From WLMZ01 sp037139095 (GTDB lineage Bacteria > Actinomycetota > Acidimicrobiia > Acidimicrobiales > Ilumatobacteraceae): a DNA stretch of 56,419 nt. Below are positions 9,250-15,966 of the stretch, in pieces. Under the pieces are notes generated by a model that searched no databases, was not told the DNA's origin, and saw only the letters and a list, made by a program, of their open reading frames with translations. The position numbers and the translations under genes are program-made. Position 1 is the stretch's first letter. Each line of letters begins with the position of its first letter. The stretch lies in contig JBAXHD010000013.1 in assembly GCA_037139095.1 (NCBI GenBank), forward strand, positions 1 to 56,419, written 5' to 3'.

Positions 9250-9279
9250 ATAATACGTGCGGTAATTTGTGACCGTCAA
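9250..9279 (-). promoter_or_regulatory. Sigma-70-type promoter of the carboxylase/AtuA operon
   Basis: On the minus strand a -35 box TTGACG (9279-9274) is followed by an 18-nt spacer and a -10 box TATTAT (9255-9250). Only 7 nt separate the -10 box from the ATG at 9242, which places the expected transcription start at or next to the start codon. No ribosome site is visible, consistent with leaderless translation. Confidence 0.7.
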
Positions 9280-9296
9280 TGTTGCCCTGACAACAT
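9279..9296. promoter_or_regulatory. Candidate operator palindrome (ATGTTG-N6-CAACAT)
   Basis: A perfect inverted repeat, ATGTTG and CAACAT with a 6-nt spacer, touches the upstream edge of the -35 box of the carboxylase operon. It lies between that operon and the divergent flavoprotein gene at 9336. Its position suits a repressor or activator; the TetR protein encoded at 3225-3896 is the obvious candidate (inference). Confidence 0.5.
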
Positions 9297-9335
9297 CAGC
9301 AATTGCGGCGCCCGGTCGCACAGGAGGCTTGAGCG

Positions 9336-10484
9336 ATGAAGACACCGATTACCGAGATGCTTGGCATCGACGTTCCGATCCTTGCGTTCACACATTGTCG
9401 CGACGTCGTCGCCGCGGTCACTAGGGCCGGAGGCATGGGCGTGCTCGGTGCAGTCGCGCACTCGCCCGAGCAACTCGAGATCGACCTTGCGTGGATTGAA
9501 GCCGAAGTGGGAGATCTGCCCTACGGCGTCGACCTCATCGTGCCAGCCAAGTACGCGGGCTCCGATGGCGGCGGCTACACACTCGACGACATCCGCAGCC
9601 TCATCCCGGCGGCGCATATCGAGTTCGTCAACGACATCCTGCGCCGCTACGACGTACCCACGCTGAACGCGGGTGAGGGCGGCGGCATTCTCAGCGGACG
9701 CGGTGGCGGCGATGGTGCTGTGCCGTTCTCTGCGAATCAGGCTGGTCCGTTGCTCGAGATCGCGCTGGCGCATCGTCCGTCGTTGGTTGTCAACGCGCTC
9801 GGGCCGCCGCCTGCGCACATGATCGAGCGAGTGAAAGAAGAAGGCCGTCTCATCGGCGCGTTGGCCGGCAAGGCGCAGCACGCGCAGCGTCACGTAAACG
9901 TTGGCGTCGACATCATCATCGCCCAGGGTGCCGAAGCCGGCGGCCACACCGGCGAGGTCGGCTCGATGGTGCTCATCCCTGAAATCGTCGATGCAGTTGC
10001 GCCGGTGCCAGTGCTCGGTGCTGGCGGCATTGGCCGCGGACGGCAGATGGCCGCAGCGATGGCGCTCGGCGCAGCAGGTGTGTGGTGCGGTTCCGTGTGG
10101 CTCACCACCGAAGAGGCCGAGACGCATCCAACCGTGAAGCGCAAGTTCCTCGAGGCCACGTCGTCCGATACGGTTCGCTCGCGCTCACGCACCGGCAAGC
10201 CAGCGCGGCAGTTGCGTACGGCTTGGACCGACGAATGGGACGACCCCACGCATCCTCAGCCATTGGGTATGCCCATGCAGCCCATCTTGGTTGGCGAGGC
10301 GTTGCAGCGCATCGATCGCGCTGCCCTTCGACCCGGGTCTGGCGCCGAGCAACTCACCAACTATTTCGTTGGTCAGATCGTCGGCACGATGAACACCACC
10401 AAGACCGCTGCGCAAGTGGTCTACGACATGATCGACGAGTTCATCGAGGCCGTGCAGTCGCTTGGCCACCAGCTCGAGTCATAA
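9336..10484 (+). CDS. NAD(P)H-dependent flavin oxidoreductase / nitronate monooxygenase family
   Basis: A 382-residue TIM-barrel FMN protein of the nitronate monooxygenase (2-nitropropane dioxygenase) group. Visible are the N-terminal ITEMLGIDVPILAFTH, VTRAGGMGVLGA, the central GVDIIIAQGAEAGGHTGEVG block carrying the family His, and the FMN phosphate-binding VPVLGAGGIGRGRQMAAAMALGAAGVW. ATG 9336 has GGAGG at 9323-9327. It diverges from the carboxylase operon and shares the candidate operator, so it may belong to the same pathway. Many family members are enoyl- or nitronate-oxidizing enzymes of unknown substrate, and the length is somewhat above the usual 320-360. Confidence 0.88.
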   Translation: MKTPITEMLGIDVPILAFTHCRDVVAAVTRAGGMGVLGAVAHSPEQLEIDLAWIEAEVGDLPYGVDLIVPAKYAGSDGGGYTLDDIRSLIPAAHIEFVNDILRRYDVPTLNAGEGGGILSGRGGGDGAVPFSANQAGPLLEIALAHRPSLVVNALGPPPAHMIERVKEEGRLIGALAGKAQHAQRHVNVGVDIIIAQGAEAGGHTGEVGSMVLIPEIVDAVAPVPVLGAGGIGRGRQMAAAMALGAAGVWCGSVWLTTEEAETHPTVKRKFLEATSSDTVRSRSRTGKPARQLRTAWTDEWDDPTHPQPLGMPMQPILVGEALQRIDRAALRPGSGAEQLTNYFVGQIVGTMNTTKTAAQVVYDMIDEFIEAVQSLGHQLES

Positions 10485-10527
10485 GCCGCCCCTCGCCGCC
10501 ACTGCCGCCACCGCCAACACCACTTCG

Positions 10528-10587
10528 CTTCAACAAACGTTTTGTTGAAGACATTTGGTCGAGCATTCACCAATCGTCTTCAACAAA
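10528..10587. repeat. Three copies of CTTCAACAAA: one inverted pair plus a direct half-site
   Basis: CTTCAACAAA at 10528-10537 and its exact reverse complement TTTGTTGAAG at 10541-10550 are separated by CGT, a perfect 10-bp inverted repeat. A third copy, CTTCAACAAA, lies at 10578-10587. No T-run follows, so a terminator is unlikely. The 216-nt gap between the flavoprotein and the monooxygenase holds nothing else I recognise. A regulator-binding region for the downstream monooxygenase gene is the best reading. Confidence 0.55.
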
Positions 10588-10700
10588 CTCAGCGGGTCGC
10601 GATGAATCGTTGGGTTTCGGCTCGGCGGCGGGCGCCGGCGGCGTAGTAAGAACTAGTCGATGGTCGCTCGCTACGCGGCCCAACACATCGAGGTATTCGA

Positions 10701-12515
10701 ATGTCGACAACTCATTCTGACGACAAGGCTGCTGCTGCGTCTTTCGATGCCGACGCGCTGCGCGACAAATATCGCGCCGAGCGAGACAAGCGTTTGCGTG
10801 CCGATGGCAACGAGCAATATCTCGAGGTTGCTGGCGACTTCGCGCGCTATCTCGTGGACCCATATGTCGATCCGCTCACACGCGCGCCGCTCACCGACGA
10901 GACCGATGTGGTCATTATCGGTGGCGGTTTTGGCGGTCTCCTTGCGGGCGCTCGACTTCGTGAAGCCGGAGTCAAAGACATTCGGGTTATCGAAAAGGGC
11001 GGCGACTTCGGCGGCACGTGGTACTGGAATCGTTACCCCGGTGCCATGTGCGATGTTGAGTCGTATATCTACCTTCCGTTGCTCGAAGAGATTGGTTACA
11101 TCCCTCGCGAGAAGTACACGCGTGCCCCCGAGATCTTGGCGCACTGTCACGCGATCGGTCAGCACTTCGGCCTCTACGACAACGCGTGCTTTCAGACTGA
11201 AGTGACCGAGATGTCATGGGACAACGACAGCGAGCGCTGGATCATCTCCACCAATCGTGGCGATCGTATGCGTGCTCGTTTTGTGTGCATGGCCAATGGG
11301 CCGTTGCATCGCCCCAAGCTGCCAGCGATTGCTGGCATCGAAAGCTTCAAGGGTCACACGTTCCACACCAGCCGTTGGGATTACGCGTACACCGGCGGCG
11401 ACTCCGATGGCGGTCTTGTCGGATTGCAGGGCAAGCGAGTGGGCATTATCGGCACCGGCGCCACAGCTGTGCAGTGCATCCCTCACCTCGCCGAGGGCAG
11501 CGAGCATCTGTTCGTGTTTCAGCGCACTCCATCGTCGATCGATGTGCGCAACAACCGGCCCACCGACCCCGAGTGGGTCGACACCCTCGAGCCCGGTTGG
11601 CAGAAGCGCCGCATGGAGAACTTCAACACGCTTGTGTCGGGTGGCTTCGAGCCCGAAGACATGGTGAACGACGGCTGGACCGACATCATCGGCAAGTTGT
11701 TGGTGATGGTTCGCCGCGGTGCGGCCGACCTCAGTCCCGAAGGCATTTCGAACACACTCGAGATGGCCGACTTCGAAAAGATGGAGCAGATCCGTTCACG
11801 CGTTGACACCATCGTGAACGACCCCGCAACCGCCGAAGCACTCAAGCCGTACTACCGCCAGTTCTGCAAGCGCCCCTGTTTCCACGACGACTATCTGCCT
11901 GCTTTTAACCGCAGTAACGTCACGCTCGTCGATACGCACGGCCGAGGCGTTGAGCGCATCACCGAACGCGGCGTTGTGGTCGATGGCGTCGAGTACGAAC
12001 TCGACTGCATTGTGTACGCCACTGGCTTCGAGGTTGGCACCGATTATGTGCGTCGCTCGGGTTACGAGCTCATTGGGCGCGATGGCATCACGCTCACCGA
12101 GAAGTGGGCCGATGGCGCCTCCACGTTGCACGGCATGCACAGCCGCGGTTTCCCGAACTGCTTCATCTTTAGCAACACTCAGTCGGGCTTCACGGTCAAC
12201 TTCCCGCACATGATCGACGAGCAGAGTAAGCACCTCGCCTACATCGTGACCCACGCTCTCGAAAACGACATCACGGTCATTGAGGCCAACGCCGAGGCCG
12301 AAGACGCTTGGGTGCAGACCATTATCGATCTGTCGCAGAACAATCAGAAGTTCCTCGAGGCGTGCACCCCCGGCTACTACAACAACGAAGGCAAGCCGGG
12401 CGATCGAAGCACTCGCAATGCCAGCTATGGCGGGGGAGCTATTGCGTTCATCAAGGTGCTCGAGGCGTGGCGGGCCGAAGGAAACCTAGCTGGACTCGAA
12501 CTTTCAAAGGCGTAG
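10701..12515 (+). CDS. Baeyer-Villiger-type flavin monooxygenase
   Basis: A 604-residue class B flavoprotein monooxygenase. The FAD Rossmann motif is G74-G-G-F-G-G79, the NADPH Rossmann motif is IIGTGATAVQ, and the Baeyer-Villiger fingerprint F216-x-G-x3-H222-x3-W226 lies between them. The family converts ketones to esters or lactones with O2 and NADPH, and some members N- or S-oxygenate. ATG 10701 has GAGG at 10690-10693. The length of about 600 residues with an N-terminal extension is like the cyclopentadecanone/steroid-ketone group. It sits next to the flavoprotein and carboxylase cluster and may feed ketone products into it (inference). Confidence 0.9.
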   Translation: MSTTHSDDKAAAASFDADALRDKYRAERDKRLRADGNEQYLEVAGDFARYLVDPYVDPLTRAPLTDETDVVIIGGGFGGLLAGARLREAGVKDIRVIEKGGDFGGTWYWNRYPGAMCDVESYIYLPLLEEIGYIPREKYTRAPEILAHCHAIGQHFGLYDNACFQTEVTEMSWDNDSERWIISTNRGDRMRARFVCMANGPLHRPKLPAIAGIESFKGHTFHTSRWDYAYTGGDSDGGLVGLQGKRVGIIGTGATAVQCIPHLAEGSEHLFVFQRTPSSIDVRNNRPTDPEWVDTLEPGWQKRRMENFNTLVSGGFEPEDMVNDGWTDIIGKLLVMVRRGAADLSPEGISNTLEMADFEKMEQIRSRVDTIVNDPATAEALKPYYRQFCKRPCFHDDYLPAFNRSNVTLVDTHGRGVERITERGVVVDGVEYELDCIVYATGFEVGTDYVRRSGYELIGRDGITLTEKWADGASTLHGMHSRGFPNCFIFSNTQSGFTVNFPHMIDEQSKHLAYIVTHALENDITVIEANAEAEDAWVQTIIDLSQNNQKFLEACTPGYYNNEGKPGDRSTRNASYGGGAIAFIKVLEAWRAEGNLAGLELSKA

Positions 12516-12533
12516 ACGCTGGGTGCTGCCCGG

Positions 12534-12559
12534 CGGTGCGCCCGTTTGAAACCGCACCG
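12534..12559 (+). terminator. Possible hairpin terminator after the monooxygenase gene
   Basis: CGGTGCG (12534-12540) and CGCACCG (12553-12559) form a 7-bp stem with a 12-nt loop, 18 nt after the monooxygenase stop. There is no T-run, as is common in Actinobacteria. Function is tentative. Confidence 0.35.
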
Positions 12560-12664
12560 ACAATCGATTCAGCCAACGGCGACTGCGGGGTCACCTGCTA
12601 GCGTCATGGCCTGAGTTACGGACTGAGACCTGAGAGCGTTGCTTCTCGTTTCTTGGCCGGCCAA

Positions 12665-12739
12665 GCGCCTCTAGCTCAATGGTAGAGCAGTGGACTTTTA
12701 ATCCATTGGTTCTGGGTTCGAGCCCCAGGGGGCGCACCA
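12665..12739 (+). tRNA. tRNA-Lys (anticodon TTT), CCA encoded
   Basis: A full cloverleaf can be drawn: acceptor GCGCCTC with GGGGCGC, D-stem GCTC/GAGC, anticodon stem GTGGA/TCCAT with loop CTTTTAA and anticodon TTT at 12697-12699, T-stem CTGGG/CCCAG with TTCGAGC loop, discriminator A at 12736 and CCA at 12737-12739. A perfect 14-bp palindrome, CTTGGCCGGCCAAG, lies at 12652-12665 just upstream. Confidence 0.95.
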
Positions 12740-12815
12740 GTTTAGATGCCATTCGAGCCTGTGAATGACTCGGCGGGTACGAGCCATGCTGATCTGGGCA
12801 GGCGCGACCAATATA

Positions 12816-12834
12816 GACGATCCGTGATATCGTC
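12816..12834. promoter_or_regulatory. Candidate operator/promoter of the HTH-MntA/HepT module
   Basis: GACGAT (12816-12821) and ATCGTC (12829-12834) form an inverted repeat with a 7-nt spacer. The hexamer TATCGT at 12828-12833 ends 6 nt before ATG 12840 and would serve as the -10 box of a leaderless transcript. Autorepression by the HTH domain of the downstream antitoxin would fit this overlap (inference). Confidence 0.45.
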
Positions 12835-12839
12835 CCGGC

Positions 12840-13361
12840 ATGAATTTCGACAGCTCCGGAGCGATTATTCGCGATGCGCGCCGCCGCTCTCGTCTGTCGC
12901 AGACCGAACTGGCCCGACGCGCCGGCGTTGCTCAGTCTGTGATCAGCGCCTACGAATCCGACCAACGTGAACCCGGTTTCCAGATGCTCAGAAAGCTGGT
13001 TGAAGCCACCGGCAATCACCTGCGCTTAGAACTCGTCCCGGCTATCAACCGATCTCTCGGGCTTCCCGATACCCCTCTCGGGCGACGCCTTCGCCGACAT
13101 CGTCGTGCCGTCATCTCCACCTGCGAACAACGCGGCGCTGGCAACGTCCGTGTCTTTGGCAGCGTTGCGCGTGGCGAGGATCACGACACCAGCGATATCG
13201 ATCTACTCGTCGATCTCGATCCTGCAGTTGGTTTGGTTGGTCTCGCCGGGCTCACACGAGAACTCAAAGACCTGCTCGGCGTCGACGTCGATGTCGTCCC
13301 TGCCAGCTCACTCAAGCTGGCCGTCCGCGAGGCCACTCTCACCGAGGCCATCGCCCTATGA
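12840..13361 (+). CDS. XRE HTH fused to MNT nucleotidyltransferase (MntA-like antitoxin)
   Basis: 173 residues in two parts. Residues about 5-65 are an XRE/Cro-type HTH (RLSQTELARRAGVAQSVISAYESDQREPG). Residues about 95-173 are a minimal nucleotidyltransferase with G-S-x10-D-x-D (GSVARGEDHDTSDID). MntA antitoxins of this type AMPylate their HepT partner and so neutralise it. The usual MntA has no DNA-binding domain, so this fusion would join enzyme and autorepressor. The stop overlaps the HepT start by 4 nt (ATGA). It lies 100 nt after tRNA-Lys. Confidence 0.85.
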   Translation: MNFDSSGAIIRDARRRSRLSQTELARRAGVAQSVISAYESDQREPGFQMLRKLVEATGNHLRLELVPAINRSLGLPDTPLGRRLRRHRRAVISTCEQRGAGNVRVFGSVARGEDHDTSDIDLLVDLDPAVGLVGLAGLTRELKDLLGVDVDVVPASSLKLAVREATLTEAIAL

Positions 13362-13687
13362 CCCGACGCGACGACCAGTGGCTCAACGACATCGTTATCG
13401 CTATCGACGCGATTCGCGGTCATCTTGCCCGCGGCGGACTCGACGACGGCCTCGTGTTCGACGCTGTGAGGGTTCGGCTCATCGAGATCGGCGAGGCCGT
13501 CAAAGCCATCGGCACCGACGTGCTCGCGCAGGAGCCCAACATCGCGTGGGGTGACATCGCCGCGATGCGCAATCACCTCGCTCACCGCTACTTCGACACC
13601 GATCATGCCATCATCCGATCCACCATCGACCACGACCTGCCACCGCTCGCCGCAGCGGTAGGTCGCCTGCTTCGACTGCCCAGCTGA
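13358..13687 (+). CDS. HepT-like ribonuclease toxin (DUF86)
   Basis: 109 residues, all helical, of the HepT/DUF86 HEPN family. The catalytic motif R-x4-H-x-Y is intact (RNHLAHRY near residues 71-78). The IEIGEAVKAIG segment is also typical. HepT toxins are HEPN RNases; in studied systems the Tyr is AMPylated by MntA. Coupling by a 4-nt overlap with the upstream HTH-MNT gene makes the pairing secure. Intact catalytic residues suggest a working module. Confidence 0.88.
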   Translation: MTRRDDQWLNDIVIAIDAIRGHLARGGLDDGLVFDAVRVRLIEIGEAVKAIGTDVLAQEPNIAWGDIAAMRNHLAHRYFDTDHAIIRSTIDHDLPPLAAAVGRLLRLPS

Positions 13688-13757
13688 TTCCATCTCGCTA
13701 GGGCCCCAAAGAAGTTGGTTCTGGAACCAGATGCAGGTCGCCTAACGTCTCAAGGGC

Positions 13758-14555
13758 ATGAACTCTGGTCGCCTTCTCATGCTGTTCGTCTCCTGTGCCC
13801 TCGTCGGTTGCGGCAGCAGCCAGATCACGGGCGGCGCAACTGCGGCGACTTCGTCGAGTTCTTCGCCCGAGGCTGGGCGCACGTATCTCTCCACTGAGGT
13901 GACCGGATACGAGTTGGTTGCAAATACAACAATCTCGATCTCGTTCGACACACGGCGCACCTTGGGTGCGCAGGCTGGGTGCAATTCGATCGGGGGAACC
14001 TATTCGGTGGTGAATGGCACGCTTCGCGTCGATGCGCTTTCGCAAACGGAGATGGGCTGCGCGCCCGAACTGATGAGCCAAGACGCGTGGCTCGTTTCGT
14101 TGTTGACCGCTGGTCCAACCTTTACAGTCGATGCCGACACGCTTGTGATCTCGGGTTCCACAGGCACCATCACGATGCTCGATAAGAAGACCGCTCAACC
14201 AGACTCCTCGCTTGTTGGAACCAGGTGGCTGGTCGACACCATTTTCCAGGGTGACGTTGCATCAACGCCACCGCAGGGCGCTGCTGGGTCGATTCTGTTC
14301 GGTAGCGACGGAAGGCTCGCGGCGAGCCTTGGCTGCAATACCGGCTCTGCCCAATTCACGGTTTCTGGCGACACCGTCACGATCGACGCGATGGCGACAA
14401 CCCGCATGGCTTGTTTGGGTGAAGCAGCCAGACTTGAAGAGCACATGCTTGCCGTGCTCACCGGCGCGGTTCATTTCGCGGTTGATGGCGATGCGCTCAC
14501 GTTGACCGCCGAGAGCGGTGCGGGCTTGGGCCTGCGGCTTGAACAGCACCCGTGA
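13758..14555 (+). CDS. Lipoprotein with two META (HslJ-like) domains
   Basis: 265 residues. A signal peptide ends in the lipobox A-L-V-G-C, followed by a Ser/Thr/Ala-rich linker. Two META-like domains follow. The first (about 45-140) has GCNSIGGTYSVVNGTLRVDALSQTEMGC, and the second (about 150-262) has TRWLVDTIF, GCNTGSAQF and TTRMAC. The paired cysteines in G-C-N and M-x-C are the usual META disulfide. META proteins are surface-exposed, with links to heat or antibiotic stress (HslJ), but their role is poorly defined. No clear operon partner. Confidence 0.85.
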   Translation: MNSGRLLMLFVSCALVGCGSSQITGGATAATSSSSSPEAGRTYLSTEVTGYELVANTTISISFDTRRTLGAQAGCNSIGGTYSVVNGTLRVDALSQTEMGCAPELMSQDAWLVSLLTAGPTFTVDADTLVISGSTGTITMLDKKTAQPDSSLVGTRWLVDTIFQGDVASTPPQGAAGSILFGSDGRLAASLGCNTGSAQFTVSGDTVTIDAMATTRMACLGEAARLEEHMLAVLTGAVHFAVDGDALTLTAESGAGLGLRLEQHP

Positions 14556-14600
14556 GGCCACGGTGAATGAGCCACCTGCAGAATCTGCGAGACTTTCGCC

Positions 14601-15377
14601 GTGGTCTACGAACAGCTTCTCGTCAGCATTGATGGGCCGATTGCCACCATCACGCTGAACCGACCCGAGAAGCGCAATGCACTCTCGATGGAAATGATGC
14701 TCGAGCTCACCCATGCGCTGCACGAGGTTTCATCCAGCGAAGCAGATGGCGTGATTCTGGCCGCCAACGGCCCGGTGTTTAGCGCCGGCCACAACTTCGG
14801 CGATATGGCCGGAGCCACGGTTGCCGAGACCACTCACCTGTTCGAGGTGTGCACCGAAATGATGGATGCCGTACAGGCCATGCCCCAGCCCGTGGTGGCC
14901 AAGGTGCATGCGTTGGCCACAGCGGCCGGGTGCCAACTGGTGGCCACGTGCGACCTCGCCGTCGCCGCCGACACCGCAGGCTTTGCGATTCCGGGAGGCA
15001 AGGGCGGACTCTTCTGCCACACCCCGCTCGTTGCTGTTGCTCGCAACATCGGTCGCAAGCGGGCGCTCGAGATGGCCCTCACGGGCGACCTTGTCGATGC
15101 CGCAACGGCTGCCGACTGGGGCTTGATCAATCGGGTGGTTCCCGCTGCCGAACTCGACGCGGCCACGCTCGACCTCATCACCCGTGCCGCGCGCGGCAGC
15201 GTGCTCTCGAAGGCGATGGGCAAGCAGGGTTTCTATGAGCAGATCGGCCTGCCGCAAGATCGGGCATATGAATTCGCTATCGATCTGATGGCGTCCGCGG
15301 CTGTGACCGCCGATGCGCAAGAGGGCATTGCGTCGTTTCTCGAGAAGCGCCACGCCCATTTCACGCAGCGCCGCTAA
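14601..15377 (+). CDS. Crotonase-fold protein lacking both hydratase glutamates (ECHDC3-like)
   Basis: 258 residues with a full crotonase fold (ATITLNRPEKRNALSMEM, FSAGHNFGDM oxyanion segment, AGCQLVATCDLAVAADTAGF, IPGGKGGLFCHTP). At the position of the first catalytic Glu there is Gln (G-C-Q-L), and the second region has C-H-T-P instead of a Glu-bearing loop. This matches the ECHDC3-type group, which is probably not a classical hydratase. The start is GTG 14601 without a clear ribosome site. It is followed by the copper operon, which has its own promoter. Fold is certain; reaction unknown. Confidence 0.82.
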   Translation: MVYEQLLVSIDGPIATITLNRPEKRNALSMEMMLELTHALHEVSSSEADGVILAANGPVFSAGHNFGDMAGATVAETTHLFEVCTEMMDAVQAMPQPVVAKVHALATAAGCQLVATCDLAVAADTAGFAIPGGKGGLFCHTPLVAVARNIGRKRALEMALTGDLVDAATAADWGLINRVVPAAELDAATLDLITRAARGSVLSKAMGKQGFYEQIGLPQDRAYEFAIDLMASAAVTADAQEGIASFLEKRHAHFTQRR

Positions 15378-15402
15378 CGAGACCTAACGAGACGCGGTGT
15401 GT

Positions 15403-15431
15403 TTGCGCGCGATACCCCCTAGGGGTATACT
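15403..15431 (+). promoter_or_regulatory. Copper operon promoter with CsoR operator in the spacer
   Basis: A -35 box TTGCGC (15403-15408), a 17-nt spacer and a -10 box TATACT (15426-15431) are followed by 6 nt and the GTG start of csoR, so the mRNA is probably leaderless. The spacer and -10 box contain the palindrome ATACCCC-CTA-GGGGTAT (15412-15428), the G-tract/C-tract form known for CsoR-family operators. CsoR binding would block RNA polymerase until copper releases it. Confidence 0.8.
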
Positions 15432-15437
15432 CATCAT

Positions 15438-15734
15438 GTGGATGACGTGACGCCCGGCTATCACGACGACAAGACCCAAGTGTTGGCGCGGTTGCGTCGC
15501 ATCGAGGGCCAGGTGCGCGGCCTACAGCGGCTCGTCGAAGACGACACGTATTGCATCGATGTACTCACCCAAGTGGCGGCGGCAAGTAAGGCGCTGCAAG
15601 GCGTGGGCCTGTTGTTACTCGATGAGCATCTTCGCCATTGCGTTGTCGGCGCCGCAGCGTCGGGCGATTCAACACGCACCGAAGAACTAGTAACCGAGGC
15701 CACCAAGGCCATCGAGCGCATGTTGCGCGCCTAG
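15438..15734 (+). CDS. csoR: CsoR-type copper-sensing repressor
   Basis: 98 residues, all alpha-helical, of the CsoR/RcnR (DUF156) family. The Cu(I) ligands C39, H64 and C68 are present with the exact C-x24-H-x3-C spacing of CsoR. The N-terminal LRRIEGQVRGLQRLV is the DNA-facing helix. Starting at GTG 15438 leaves a 6-nt gap from the -10 box (leaderless); an ATG 2 nt earlier is out of frame. It is the first gene of csoR-copZ-copA and should repress its own operon through the palindrome at 15412-15428. Confidence 0.93.
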   Translation: MDDVTPGYHDDKTQVLARLRRIEGQVRGLQRLVEDDTYCIDVLTQVAAASKALQGVGLLLLDEHLRHCVVGAAASGDSTRTEELVTEATKAIERMLRA

Positions 15735-15755
15735 GGCAAGCGAAAGGACCAACTC

Positions 15756-15959
15756 ATGAACACTCTTTCATTCACGGTTCCGGGAATGACCTGTGGTCAC
15801 TGCGAAGCAGCAGTGAAGGGCGAGATTTCGAAACTCGATGGAGTCACCGATGTGACTGTTGATCTCGGCACAAAAGTTGTTGTGGTGTCTGGCGCCGATC
15901 TTGATCAGGCCTCGATTTTTGCAGCCGTCGATGAAGCCGGATTCGAACCGGTCGGCTGA
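15756..15959 (+). CDS. copZ: CopZ-like copper chaperone (HMA domain)
   Basis: 67 residues, a single HMA domain with the metal motif G-M-T-C-G-H-C near residues 10-16, the usual CXXC loop with His in the variable position. An AAGGA site lies upstream of ATG 15756. It sits between the copper repressor and the copper ATPase and should deliver Cu(I) to that pump. Confidence 0.92.
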   Translation: MNTLSFTVPGMTCGHCEAAVKGEISKLDGVTDVTVDLGTKVVVVSGADLDQASIFAAVDEAGFEPVG

Positions 15960-15966
15960 GGCCGCC

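Noticed and set aside
10528..10550. CTTCAACAAA inverted repeat as a transcription terminator
   Set aside because: The stem is AT-rich, no T-run follows, and a third direct copy lies further on, which fits regulator binding better.
12652..12665. Palindrome CTTGGCCGGCCAAG just before tRNA-Lys as an operator
   Set aside because: It overlaps the first tRNA base and has no adjacent regulator or promoter elements; it may be incidental or related to tRNA processing.
12665..13687. tRNA-Lys as an integration site with flanking attachment repeats
   Set aside because: I found no second copy of the tRNA 3' end in the window and no integrase, so only proximity supports an island.
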